The notes below the pieces were generated by a model. It worked only from the letters and a program-made list of their open reading frames with translations. It searched no databases and was not told the origin of the DNA. DNA of 64,000 nt from Acherontichlamydia pituitae (GTDB lineage: Bacteria; Chlamydiota; Chlamydiia; Chlamydiales; Rhabdochlamydiaceae), in NCBI GenBank assembly GCA_019634675.1, contig JAHCAX010000001.1:868001-932000 (forward strand), given 5' to 3'. The position numbers were made by a program, and so were the translations under genes. Each line of letters starts with the position of its first letter. Within the stretch, counting starts at the first letter, position 1. Below are positions 1 to 8,364 of this stretch, in pieces.

Positions 1-171
1 TTTTTCATGACGATAAAGGGCGCCATTGTCCCGTGGAGGGGGAGGAGTTTTGGATTTTCCAGCCATTCTGAGCGCGATCGCTATAGCTTGTTTTTGAGGG
101 TGTCCCGCTGCAATGAGTTCGCGGATGTTTTCTGAAATGACTTTTTTGGAAGATCCTTTTTTTAATGGCAT
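1..171 (-). CDS. Small basic DUF6496-like protein, partial at the window edge
   Basis: The 57 visible codons start at an ATG at 171 and remain open to base 1, so the C-terminus is missing. The product begins MPLKKGSSKKVISENI and continues with a GHPQKQAIAIAL segment. This pattern (basic start, then a helix with PQKQAxAIAL) is typical of short DUF6496-type proteins found in phages and many bacteria; their function is unknown to me. An AAAGGG stretch lies about 9 nt upstream of the ATG. It is on the same strand as the MFS gene and starts 37 bp after that gene's stop, so co-transcription is possible. Family assignment is from recall of the motif. Confidence 0.7.
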   Translation of the reverse strand, partial: MPLKKGSSKKVISENIRELIAAGHPQKQAIAIALRMAGKSKTPPPPRDNGALYRHEK

Positions 172-208
172 CGTATTTTTACCCTTTGTTGCGAGACTGT
201 CTCAAGGT

Positions 209-1480
209 TCATCGTCCTTTCTTCAGGTGCGGAATCTTGAAACGGGCTCTTTGTTTTAGCGAACGGAGTTCTCTACAAAATAAGAGGAGAGCAATTGTGG
301 CCATCAGGGCGGCGAACAAGTAAAAGTAAGAGATTTTTTGAGTCAGGAGGCCGCCGCCTGCAAGAGGGCTGATGAATTGGGCCATGGCCAGGACCGATTG
401 GCTAAGGCCCATGATTTCACCTTGTATGTTACGGCTTGCTGAAAGAGAGATGAGATTGAGAAGGTTGCTGAGCGCGATCGAAGATGCCGCTGCCGCAATA
501 CTGTTGACGAGGATAAAAAGGGGGTAGCCGCTTGCCGTAGGCAGCCGGCTGGCCAAAAATAGGAAGAGGACAAGGACAATAAGGGGAATGAGGGGGATAT
601 TGGGAAGAGGGAGGCAGTTGATGATGGGGCGGTTGAGTACCGTTCCTGCCAACGTCCAGCAGAGGCCGATGGCGATCAGGCCGATGACCAGCTGTTCTCG
701 TCCTACGTGATAGCGTTCCAGCGAATAGCCGGAAAACCATTGCATGATGATCAGCCAGCTGATTGCAAAGAGAAGAAGGATGAAGTAGAGGGATTGATGG
801 TTGGAAGAGCTAAATGCTTTGGACAGGTTGTGGAAAGCTTTGCCGATTTGGAAGGGGCGTTTTGCATGAGGGCGGAGCGGTTCTTGGAAGAAAATGGCCA
901 AGATCAAAATGTTGATGAGTGCTCCGCCCGCAGCAAAATAAAAGGGAATGGCGGCATTGAACGCAGAAAAGAGCTGAGGATTGGAAAGGTCGCCGCCGAT
1001 GAGCATGGCAGCGATCCAGCTCAATCCGCCGATACCTGTGAGCAGACCAAAATTTTTAGCTTGCGCTTTGGGAGTTTCGCTTAGGTCGGTAAGGGTTGCA
1101 AGGCAAAGGGTCAGGTTGCCCGAAAAAAAGCCGGTAAAAAGTCGGCTGAAGATCAGTAGGTAAAAGGCTTTGATGGCAAGAGCGTAGATTGTAAGAAGGC
1201 TTCCTAGGAAGATTCCGCTGAGGGTAAGATAGAAGGCAAATTTTCTTCCGTGCCGATCTGCCAAGCTGCCGATGAGCGGAGCCCCTAAGAAGAGTCCAAG
1301 AGGGAATCCGGCGGTTAGGATACCGAGCAGGACGTTGCGATGGGATAGGGAAGTTGTGATGGGAAGAAAGTCGTAAAGGGAAGTGAGGATGAGCGAGGAG
1401 AACAGGGGGAACACGATGGCGAAGCTGAAAGTATCGAGAAAATAGATCAGGTAAACAGGGAAGAGTTTTGTTCTTCGCAT
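209..1480 (-). CDS. Major facilitator superfamily transporter (TetA-like)
   Basis: A 423-residue, strongly hydrophobic inner-membrane protein with about twelve predicted transmembrane segments, the usual MFS length. The MFS motif A loop is visible around residues 70-80 as GSLADRHGRK, and an R(L/I)FTGFFSGN-like helix 4 follows. The overall plan resembles TetA/multidrug proton antiporters, but nothing in the sequence identifies the substrate. The gene lies downstream of recO on the same strand (68 bp gap). An efflux or uptake role is inference from the family only. Confidence 0.85.
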   Translation of the reverse strand: MRRTKLFPVYLIYFLDTFSFAIVFPLFSSLILTSLYDFLPITTSLSHRNVLLGILTAGFPLGLFLGAPLIGSLADRHGRKFAFYLTLSGIFLGSLLTIYALAIKAFYLLIFSRLFTGFFSGNLTLCLATLTDLSETPKAQAKNFGLLTGIGGLSWIAAMLIGGDLSNPQLFSAFNAAIPFYFAAGGALINILILAIFFQEPLRPHAKRPFQIGKAFHNLSKAFSSSNHQSLYFILLLFAISWLIIMQWFSGYSLERYHVGREQLVIGLIAIGLCWTLAGTVLNRPIINCLPLPNIPLIPLIVLVLFLFLASRLPTASGYPLFILVNSIAAAASSIALSNLLNLISLSASRNIQGEIMGLSQSVLAMAQFISPLAGGGLLTQKISYFYLFAALMATIALLLFCRELRSLKQRARFKIPHLKKGR

Positions 1481-1547
1481 ATTCCTTGGGTCTTTTCTTC
1501 ACCATACGGATCCAGGAATTTTGGTGTTACTGTTTTTCGACGTTTCT

Positions 1548-2234
1548 TTAATCCTGGCGGATCCGATCGCGGAAGTAGGCTGCGATGAGGTCGGGAAAGC
1601 GGGACGGGATGTTCAGGGAGCGCAATTGGGAAAATTGCTGGGTGCTTTCCAGATGGGCAAGGGTTTGCCATTCTTCTTCATTGAATGAGAGGGCAGGCGG
1701 TGCTTGATGGTGGATGCAGACGCTTTCTCCATGATGGAGGAACCGGGCTGGAGCATCGGCGCAGTGGGTGCATTCGACAGATAGGGCGATGAGCCCTTCA
1801 TGGCGGAGGAGTTTAAGGCGGAAGCTGGCAAGAAGTGCTGCATGGTTGTCGAACAAGGGGACCTGCTTTAAGAAGGAGCGGAACAGCAGGTAGAGTGATG
1901 GAGCAGGCTTGCCGGGCAGCTGGGATTGCAAGATAGCTTGGGCAAGAGAGCCTGCAGTTTGAAGGTAAGCATATTGCTCGCGTAGTCGCAAGTGTTCATC
2001 GATAATGGTCCCATCGACATACCGGAAGAGATCGGACTTGCCTTTTTTGAAGTGGACCTCGACTTGGGAGAATGGGGTGCTCAGCGACAGAAGGCGGAAA
2101 TTTTTTTTAGAGATCCCTTTGATGATCAGGCTGATCAGACCGGCTTCTTGGGTAAAGAGGGTGATGATCCGCTGCCGTTCTTTGTAGTCGAACGCGCGTA
2201 GAACGATCCCTTCTGCTTTTTCTTCTTGGGTCAT
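1548..2234 (-). CDS. recO: DNA repair protein RecO
   Basis: A 228-residue protein of the normal RecO length. It begins with the OB-fold pattern (EGIVLRAFDYKERQRIITLF, residues 8-27) used for binding single-stranded DNA, followed by the helical C-terminal region. A CTHC...CIHH set near residues 155-175 resembles the zinc-binding cluster present in many RecO proteins, with His partly replacing Cys. RecO works with RecR to load RecA on SSB-coated DNA in gap repair. No strong Shine-Dalgarno precedes the ATG at 2234. Confidence 0.93.
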   Translation of the reverse strand: MTQEEKAEGIVLRAFDYKERQRIITLFTQEAGLISLIIKGISKKNFRLLSLSTPFSQVEVHFKKGKSDLFRYVDGTIIDEHLRLREQYAYLQTAGSLAQAILQSQLPGKPAPSLYLLFRSFLKQVPLFDNHAALLASFRLKLLRHEGLIALSVECTHCADAPARFLHHGESVCIHHQAPPALSFNEEEWQTLAHLESTQQFSQLRSLNIPSRFPDLIAAYFRDRIRQD

Positions 2235-2305
2235 AACAGGCCATGCTCTGATTTGATCTTATGTATATCACAACGAAAAGGCCTTAGACAATGGTTTAAG
2301 GGACG

Positions 2306-2380
2306 CGCTACTGTCAACTTTCGTTTGCACTATGTAAATGATTGGATTTTAAAGGGTGGAAACGAAAGTTGACAGTAGCG
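2306..2380. repeat. Perfect 21-bp inverted repeat with a 33-nt loop
   Basis: The left arm occupies 2306-2326 (CGCTACTGTCAACTTTCG plus TTT) and the right arm 2360-2380 is its exact reverse complement. It lies 70 bp upstream of recO, between divergent genes, so it is not a normal terminator position. It could be the footprint of a small palindromic element, a cruciform site or a regulator target. No matching copy was seen elsewhere in the window. Confidence 0.9.
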
Positions 2381-2523
2381 GATCTCTAAACTTCATGGAT
2401 AAGGCTGTGTCTTAAAATAATAATTATCGTTAAAAGTTTAGATTTAAGATAAATATTGTTGATGCTAAAATCGTTCGTCAATTTTCTTATAACCTAGAGA
2501 AAGATTAACTCAAATCTATACAC

Positions 2524-2578
2524 ATACTGTAATCGCGCTTTGCCTGAGCGTCCTTAAGCGAAAACACGATTACAGTAT
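2524..2578. repeat. Nested inverted repeat ATACTGTAATCG / CGATTACAGTAT
   Basis: Twelve-base arms at 2524-2535 and 2567-2578 are perfect reverse complements. Inside them CGCTT (2536-2540) can pair with AAGCG (2556-2560), giving a longer two-step stem. It lies about 250 bp upstream of the F-box gene. Function unknown; a transcript hairpin or protein-binding palindrome is possible. Confidence 0.8.
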
Positions 2579-2823
2579 ACATACCGTGCTTTGAAAGGTT
2601 TTGTGAATTTAGACGCAAGCAAAGCAAGCCGCAGGTCGAACTTTAAGAGGCCTGAATAAGAGCAACTTTCCCGGATAGGAAAGGTGAACGAAGAGGATTG
2701 AATTAGCGAAACTGCAAGCAAACAAAGTCCGCAAGCTAGATCAAATCACGGAAGAACATAGAAAAGAGCGGGGCAGAAGAATTTGCACCGAAGAAAAATC
2801 ATTCGCAACCACATTGGAATAAT

Positions 2824-4233
2824 ATGACTCATCGAGTAACCCCATTTAGTTCGTTGAATACTTGTTTGACAGTTCAGCCTGCCCAAGTAGAGGCTCTTGC
2901 TAATCAAGACATCCTTTTTAATATTTTTTGCACGGGAGTGAATGTTCCAAATCTGTTGAATTTTTCCTTAGTGAACCGATTGTGGTGTCAAGTCTCCACA
3001 CATCCGCATTTATGGTCGGCAATTTGTCGCCAAACAGGAATTCCAGTTCCTCTTGATACGACTCAATCACGCAATGCTTATTTTTGTCAGGCTGGTTCAT
3101 TGGTTCTGGAAAAGGTCAGAAGATGTAGCGTTCCATTAATAGAAGAAATTGATATAAAAATCGATTTTTCTAACTGTTTTGTTCATTTTGTAGACAATGC
3201 CTATATGATTGTTCAAGACAAATCCACAATTTCAGTATGTAGTTTGGAAACGGGTGAAGTCATTAATACGATTGCGCCAGGTCAACAAATTTTTTCCGTG
3301 TGCAAAATTCAAAAAGAGATCTATTTAAGTCTAGCTGATCGAACAATCCAAGCTTATAGCCTAACTATGGGAGCGCAAGAACCGCTCTTAACGATACAAG
3401 CGCATGCGGATGAAGACATTAAAAGCGATCCTTATCCTAATGAAATGATTTATCTTATTGCAAATGACCGTTGGTTGATTAGTCGCTCAAGCAAAATGGT
3501 AAAGCAATGGGACCTTGCGACTGGGCAATGTGTTTCAAGCATTTCGATTGTTGATCTTGGTGTTAATCAACTCCAAATTGATCAAAATAAGCTCTATGCT
3601 ACGATATATAGTCCAAATGGTAGCCATTCCTTAAGTTCTGTAGATCTTAATCAATGCGAATTAATTTTTGCAGAGAGCATTCCTGTGTCGACATATTACG
3701 TCAATATATGCGGCAGTAGTTGTTCTTATCTTGTAGATGTTGAACAATCATCGGATTTGTCAGATTCTGAAGAATCAGGATTTAACGCTCAATCAACTGA
3801 AATTCAAACATTAAATCTTCGATCTCAACAAACTTATAGCAGAATTCAGGTTCAAACAGGGTTTTCTCAAGTAACTTATCTAAAAACTTTCAGCGGCTTA
3901 GCAATTTTAGCGCGAGATGGCTTCGATCCCGATAAAATCTATAATGATTCCATGGAAATCACTGATCCTGATGTTGTTGAGATTATAGATCTTAAAGCTG
4001 GAGTTGTATTACATCGTATACAAAAACACCAAATTCATCAATTTGGCCAACGATGGTCTATAGATATATCTCATGCCACGATTTGTTATGCGACTGAACA
4101 GGGGAAGGTTGTAAAAATCACATTTCCTCAAGAGGAACATATTGCCAAAAAAAGGACAAATAATGATGTTCAGACGATTGATAATAAGCGGTGCAAGATA
4201 GAAGGTAAAGAATGCAGCGATATTGGCCTATGA
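2824..4233 (+). CDS. F-box protein with beta-propeller-like C-terminus (candidate effector)
   Basis: A 469-residue protein. Residues about 26-72 carry an F-box-like pattern: ILFNIF...LLNFSLVNRLWCQV....PHLWSAIC, including the conserved L..LV...W and LW positions. In eukaryotes F-box domains bind Skp1 and recruit targets to SCF ubiquitin ligases. Residues about 120-450 consist of repeating beta-rich units of the KQWDLATGQCV type, suggestive of WD40-like blades that would serve as the substrate-binding part. No signal peptide is visible; secretion by the type III system would be expected but is not shown. The gene is AT-richer than recO and rlmN on either side and sits just upstream of tRNA-Arg. 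The C-terminal tail is short and basic. The host-targeting role is inference. Confidence 0.75.
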   Translation: MTHRVTPFSSLNTCLTVQPAQVEALANQDILFNIFCTGVNVPNLLNFSLVNRLWCQVSTHPHLWSAICRQTGIPVPLDTTQSRNAYFCQAGSLVLEKVRRCSVPLIEEIDIKIDFSNCFVHFVDNAYMIVQDKSTISVCSLETGEVINTIAPGQQIFSVCKIQKEIYLSLADRTIQAYSLTMGAQEPLLTIQAHADEDIKSDPYPNEMIYLIANDRWLISRSSKMVKQWDLATGQCVSSISIVDLGVNQLQIDQNKLYATIYSPNGSHSLSSVDLNQCELIFAESIPVSTYYVNICGSSCSYLVDVEQSSDLSDSEESGFNAQSTEIQTLNLRSQQTYSRIQVQTGFSQVTYLKTFSGLAILARDGFDPDKIYNDSMEITDPDVVEIIDLKAGVVLHRIQKHQIHQFGQRWSIDISHATICYATEQGKVVKITFPQEEHIAKKRTNNDVQTIDNKRCKIEGKECSDIGL

Positions 4234-4448
4234 GCTGAAAAATCTGTTGTGATTTGCTCATACTCTTAGTCTAAGAGATATGCGGTTCGTCGCAAATCCT
4301 GCATCTTACCTATCTCTACTACGCGTCTAAGGAAGGGTTATTATCCTCAAATACCTTCAAAGTAGCATTATGGGCTGAGGCTTGGTCGAAATCTGGTTGT
4401 TTTTTTTCTGAATAAATGGTTATGCTGGCTGACTTTATTAGTTCCAGT

Positions 4449-4522
4449 GCACCGATAGCTCAATCGGATAGAGTACCCGGCTTCGAACCGGGTGGTTACA
4501 GGTTCAAGTCCTGTTCGGTGCA
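4449..4522 (+). tRNA. tRNA-Arg (anticodon TCG)
   Basis: Complete 74-nt cloverleaf. Acceptor GCACCGA pairs with TCGGTGC, discriminator A at 4522. The anticodon stem CCCGG/CCGGG encloses CTTCGAA, giving anticodon TCG. The T arm ACAGG-TTCAAGT-CCTGT is intact. CCA is not encoded. Position 37 is A. The start codon of the RlmN-type methyltransferase lies 14 nt after the 3' end. Confidence 0.97.
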
Positions 4523-4535
4523 TGTTTTTAATTCT

Positions 4536-5636
4536 ATGAAAGATCTTTCTCCCATTTCTATTTTTCAATGCACGCAGAAAAGCTACGCTGAGGCTGTGGC
4601 CGCACGTTTAGGGCGCGGCAGGCAGCATGCGATGCTCCTTTATGCCAAATGGTTCCAGGAAGGAACTTTGGAAGGGCTGCGGGAAACAGTTGAGCCTCAA
4701 GCTGTAAAGCTTGTTGATGAGATGGTCCGGACCACGGATTTTGACTTACCGGGTGTTGGCGGAGAGAAATTGGAGGGAGAGACAAAGAAATTTTTACTGC
4801 GCTTTAACGATGGCCTGGAGAGTGAATCGGTGTTGATTCCGATGGAGTCGGGAACGACGCTGTGCCTTTCATCGCAGGTCGGATGCCGAATGGGCTGCGC
4901 CTTCTGCGAGACCGGGCGGATGGGGCTGATCCGCCATTTGAAGAGAGAGGAGATCGTCGCTCAAGTTTTTTATGCACGATTTATCCTTGGATCAGCGGTC
5001 AGGAACATCGTTTTTATGGGGATGGGAGAGCCATTCGATAATTACGATGAGGTGATGGGAGCGGTACGGATTTTAACAGAGCCCTCCGGTCTGGGGTTCG
5101 GGCCAAGCCGTATCACGATTTCTACTAGCGGAAGAGTCGATGGGATCTACCGGATGATCGAAGATGCCGATCCAGCCATTAATCTGGCTGTATCGGTCAA
5201 TGCGCCATCCGACGAGGTCCGCAACCGGATCATGCCGGTCAACCGGAAATGGAACATGGCGGCTCTCAAAAATGCGATGCTGGATTATTGCGCGCATCCT
5301 CGAAGGGAGATTTTTGCTGAGTATGTGCTGATCCAAGGCGTCAATGATTCTTTGGAGCAGGCGGATATGCTGGCCGATTATCTGCGCGGACTCCGCGTCA
5401 AGGTCAATTTGATTCCGTATAATCCTCAATCTAAAGATCGTTTTGCTCCTCCGACCGATGAGGTGCGCGAGAATTTTCTCGAACGGATGAGGGAGCTGGG
5501 CTACCACACCTTGCTGCGCGGAGCAAAGGGACAGAAAATCATGGCGGCCTGCGGCCAACTGGGAAATGTCCAATTGAGAAAAAGCTTGCGGAAGAATGGA
5601 CAATTTTCTTTAGAAATTGTAGACTCCAAAACTTAA
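4536..5636 (+). CDS. rlmN: RlmN-family radical-SAM methyltransferase (rRNA A2503 / tRNA A37)
   Basis: A 366-residue protein starting at the ATG 14 nt after tRNA-Arg; longer readings would run through the tRNA and are rejected. Radical-SAM cluster CRMGCAFC (CX3CX2C) lies near residues 117-124, followed by GMGEPFDNY. Near the C-terminus GQKIMAACGQL carries the family's catalytic cysteine that forms the covalent RNA adduct; the second catalytic cysteine is expected in the CETG segment after the cluster. RlmN makes 2-methyladenosine in 23S rRNA and at A37 of several tRNAs. There is no Shine-Dalgarno, since the tRNA occupies that region, suggesting expression from a tRNA-mRNA transcript. Some Chlamydiae carry two rlmN-like genes, so this may be either paralogue. 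Confidence 0.9.
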   Translation: MKDLSPISIFQCTQKSYAEAVAARLGRGRQHAMLLYAKWFQEGTLEGLRETVEPQAVKLVDEMVRTTDFDLPGVGGEKLEGETKKFLLRFNDGLESESVLIPMESGTTLCLSSQVGCRMGCAFCETGRMGLIRHLKREEIVAQVFYARFILGSAVRNIVFMGMGEPFDNYDEVMGAVRILTEPSGLGFGPSRITISTSGRVDGIYRMIEDADPAINLAVSVNAPSDEVRNRIMPVNRKWNMAALKNAMLDYCAHPRREIFAEYVLIQGVNDSLEQADMLADYLRGLRVKVNLIPYNPQSKDRFAPPTDEVRENFLERMRELGYHTLLRGAKGQKIMAACGQLGNVQLRKSLRKNGQFSLEIVDSKT

Positions 5637-5662
5637 ACAATCGGTTGACGCGGGGTTTTTTT

Positions 5663-6295
5663 ATGGTCGATAAGAAGAAATTTGCTGAAGAAGATGCATC
5701 CGGCTACAGAATTGATATCGTTGGAAGAAATGTCCAAGTGACTGAGCCGATGAAAAATTATGCTTGGGACAAACTCTCCAAAATTGAGCGCTTTCACAAC
5801 CACATCATGCATGTCCATGTAACGTTGGACATCCAAAAATTAGAGCACATCTGCATTCTGATGCTCAAGATCGACCATATCCAGATCAAAGCGCAGGCGA
5901 GCAGCACCGACATGTATGTTTCTGTCGATAAGGCGGTCGACCGTCTGCAGAACCTCCTTCGCCGCTACAAAAGCAGGATCCAGGACCATCATAGGAAAGC
6001 CCTTTCCATCGTCGATATGCAGGTCAATGTTTTAAAGAAGCCGATTGACGAGATCGCAGAGATCAATGCGGAGATCGAGCACGAGTCCAAGCGGATGAAG
6101 GACATGGTTTTGACCCCTCCTCAATTGATCGGATCGGAAACAAAACCTTTAAAGACGCTGACTGTCGATGAAGCTCTGATGAAAATGGAGTTGTCTGGCG
6201 ACCTCTTCTTGATTTACCGTTCTGAAGAGGATTGCAAACTGAAGGTCCTTTATCGGCGGACCGACGGCAACTATGGCCTCATCCAACCGGAATAA
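5663..6295 (+). CDS. hpf: Long-form ribosome hibernation promoting factor
   Basis: A 210-residue protein from the ATG at 5663, preceded by GCGGGG about 7 nt upstream; a TTG at 5645 would add six residues. Residues about 15-115 match the HPF/YfiA fold (IDIVGRNVQVTEPMKNYAWD...KIERF). A linker follows, then a C-terminal dimerisation domain with TVDEALMKMELSGDLFLIYR, characteristic of long HPF. Such proteins bind the 30S A/P sites and dimerise ribosomes into inactive 100S particles, plausible for the non-replicating chlamydial stage. Its stop overlaps the next gene by 23 bp. Confidence 0.9.
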   Translation: MVDKKKFAEEDASGYRIDIVGRNVQVTEPMKNYAWDKLSKIERFHNHIMHVHVTLDIQKLEHICILMLKIDHIQIKAQASSTDMYVSVDKAVDRLQNLLRRYKSRIQDHHRKALSIVDMQVNVLKKPIDEIAEINAEIEHESKRMKDMVLTPPQLIGSETKPLKTLTVDEALMKMELSGDLFLIYRSEEDCKLKVLYRRTDGNYGLIQPE

Positions 6296-6749
6296 CCGGC
6301 AAATTTTCGATTCTTTCCGCGGCATCTGGGTGAAGGCGACTCCTGAAGAGATCGTTAGGCAGTCGGTGCTGCGGAAAATGGTCCATGATCTCGGGTATCC
6401 TCGTGAATTGATTGCGGTGGAAAAAGAGATCGGCGAGCTTGTCCCTATAAATTCTGTATCGGGTCCTCAGCGTCGGATCGATATTGTCTGTTTCAAAAAA
6501 GATTTAACTTCCGGATTGCGGCCTTTGATCCTGATCGAGTGCAAAGATGAGACGATCGCTCAAAAGGCGATCGACCAAGTGATCGGGTATAACGCGTTTA
6601 TCAAAGCGCCGTTCTTATCGGTCGTCTCTCGTAAAGGAGAGATCATTGGCCAATGGAATACGCGGCAGCAGAATTATCAGTTCCGAAGGGGATTTCCGAG
6701 CTACCAGGAATTGCTCGAATATGTTATTCTGGACAACACTCCTGCATAG
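6273..6749 (+). CDS. Orphan type I restriction R-subunit N-terminal domain protein
   Basis: A 158-residue protein that is essentially a single HSDR_N-like (PD-(D/E)xK nuclease fold) domain: RRIDIVCF supplies the D and LILIECK the ExK, separated by about 25 residues as expected. No helicase, HsdM or HsdS is present nearby, so this is not a full restriction enzyme. Single-domain proteins of this kind occur in many bacteria, often annotated only as type I restriction enzyme R protein N-terminus. The start overlaps hpf by 23 bp, implying translational coupling. Its biological role is unknown; nuclease activity is predicted from motifs only. Confidence 0.75.
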   Translation: MASSNRNNRQIFDSFRGIWVKATPEEIVRQSVLRKMVHDLGYPRELIAVEKEIGELVPINSVSGPQRRIDIVCFKKDLTSGLRPLILIECKDETIAQKAIDQVIGYNAFIKAPFLSVVSRKGEIIGQWNTRQQNYQFRRGFPSYQELLEYVILDNTPA

Positions 6750-6798
6750 TGTTTTTTTGATCGATGAATGGTCTAATGTTCTAATCTAGGAAAAGCGC

Positions 6799-8364
6799 AT
6801 GGCTTTAGTGCAATCTTCTGTTTCATCTTCCGCTTTACTCGACCTGAAAGGAGACCTTTCCCAGGTCGAACTGATCTGTGTGTATGGGATTGGCGATGGG
6901 GCTGTCTATCGGCAGCTGCGCTCTTGGCTGCAAAAGCAAGAGCAGCGCTTTATCCTTTTCATCGAAGATGACGAAGAGCATTTCCTCAAAATGAAAGACG
7001 CTTCTTGGGCAAAAGATCCTAAAGTCAGAATTTTCTTCTATCAAGAAGGAGATGAAGAGCTTTTTAAAGAGATTGCCTGGGAATTCCTTTTCCTAAAGTT
7101 CGGATTTTTTGCGCAGGCCGAGTATGTTGAAAAAAAAGGGGAGAAGATGGTCGAGATCTTCTCGAAGATGGAGCATTACCATCGCGGCATCGACCTTGTC
7201 GCATCGGATTTCCAAGATATGGGCGTCGCTGTCCTAAAGAACGTCATGGAAAATCAAAAAAAGCTAGCCTCTTCTTTGCTGGGGCAATCTTTAGAAGGGA
7301 TGTGCCGCCAGGTGCCTGCTATCATTTGCGGCGCAGGACCTTCCTTAAATGTGCAAATTCCCTTGTTGGCATCATTGCAGGACAGAGCGATGATCTTCGC
7401 AGGCGGATCCGCTGTCGCAGCCCTTACGAAACAGGGTGTCAGCCCCCACTTTTGCGCCCATTTCGACCCAAACCCTCCGCGCGACCGGTTCTTACAGCAG
7501 GATGCGGCAGAGATCCCCCACTTTTACCAAAGCCGCTTTTCAAGCTCATTGCTGAACTTGGTTCATGGTCCATTGCTTTGGATGGCCGAGGGGGGCAATT
7601 ACCCGATCGAGAAATGGTTGAAAGAGCGTTACTCGATCCCCTACGCAACGTTTGATTCAGGATGGACCGTTGCCAATTTCTGCACAGCTGCTGCTGTTCT
7701 TCTCGGATGCAGCCCGATCATTTTTGTGGGCATGGAATTTTCTTGCCAATCTGACCAAGTCTATGCTGCAGGCATGCATGCCGATGAGCATAAAGAGGAA
7801 TTTGTCGAGGTTCAAAATGCTGAAGGGGCCAAGCTATTTACAAAAAATGATTGGATGATGAGCGCTGAATGGCAAGCAGCCCTTGCCGCCCAGCATCCAG
7901 GCATCCGATTTGTGAATGCAACGCCGCATGGGTTGGCAATTCCCAATACGGAAGCGATCTCATTGAACGAGGCTGCCAATGCCTATCTTCAAAGACAGCA
8001 CGATCTTTCCGGCGCTGTCCATGCCCTTATGCAAAGGGCTGAGGGGCTTCAATTGCAAGAAGCTGCTGGACAAGAGACTGTAGAGATGTTAATCCAAAGC
8101 TATAAGCAATGCGACAAGGTTTGCGACGCTCTGCTAAAGCTATGGGAAAAGCATTATCCTAAATCTCCGATGGAGAAGGGGGAGTATGCAGCTGCCGAGC
8201 ATGACTTGGAGAAGGAAGTGGCCTTTCAAACGATCCTCGAGCCTCTTTGGCAGATCTGGAAAAGGCCAATACTGCGCGCCTCCAACCATCCTTTAGGAAA
8301 CCATGTCCATCGACTTCTCTTTTTCAAACGGGCAATTGAAGCTAATTTGAGGGCCATTTCATGA
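6799..8364 (+). CDS. DUF115 / Maf-like glycosyltransferase family protein A
   Basis: A 521-residue protein. Residues about 170-400 form the DUF115 (MAF_flag10) core, marked by PAIICGAGPSLNVQIPLL at about 172 and FAGGSAVAALTKQGVSPHF, then a C-terminal helical region. DUF115 proteins include Maf enzymes that transfer nonulosonic acids to flagellin and the archaeal MptE pyrophosphokinase. No flagellin gene is seen here, so another acceptor is likely. It is the first gene of an operon: its stop overlaps the MORN gene through ATGA. The paralogue DUF115 B lies two genes downstream. Transferase activity is family inference; the substrate is unknown. Confidence 0.75.
   Translation: MALVQSSVSSSALLDLKGDLSQVELICVYGIGDGAVYRQLRSWLQKQEQRFILFIEDDEEHFLKMKDASWAKDPKVRIFFYQEGDEELFKEIAWEFLFLKFGFFAQAEYVEKKGEKMVEIFSKMEHYHRGIDLVASDFQDMGVAVLKNVMENQKKLASSLLGQSLEGMCRQVPAIICGAGPSLNVQIPLLASLQDRAMIFAGGSAVAALTKQGVSPHFCAHFDPNPPRDRFLQQDAAEIPHFYQSRFSSSLLNLVHGPLLWMAEGGNYPIEKWLKERYSIPYATFDSGWTVANFCTAAAVLLGCSPIIFVGMEFSCQSDQVYAAGMHADEHKEEFVEVQNAEGAKLFTKNDWMMSAEWQAALAAQHPGIRFVNATPHGLAIPNTEAISLNEAANAYLQRQHDLSGAVHALMQRAEGLQLQEAAGQETVEMLIQSYKQCDKVCDALLKLWEKHYPKSPMEKGEYAAAEHDLEKEVAFQTILEPLWQIWKRPILRASNHPLGNHVHRLLFFKRAIEANLRAIS

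Larger units (their letters stand above)
2235..2823. other. Hairpin-rich spacer between divergent recO and the F-box gene
   Basis: This 589-bp stretch contains no convincing gene. It holds two strong inverted repeats (2306-2380 and 2524-2578, listed separately). From about 2590 to 2760 there is a purine-rich tract with short open stretches broken by stops in every frame, possibly a decayed gene or leader sequence. No tRNA or known small RNA was recognised. Promoters for both divergent genes must lie here, but I could not place them reliably. Confidence 0.6.

Noticed and set aside
4416..4535. Upstream extension of the rlmN reading frame
   Set aside because: It passes through the complete tRNA-Arg gene.
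6273..6749. Type I restriction-modification system
   Set aside because: Only an R-subunit N-terminal-like domain is present; no helicase, HsdM or HsdS.
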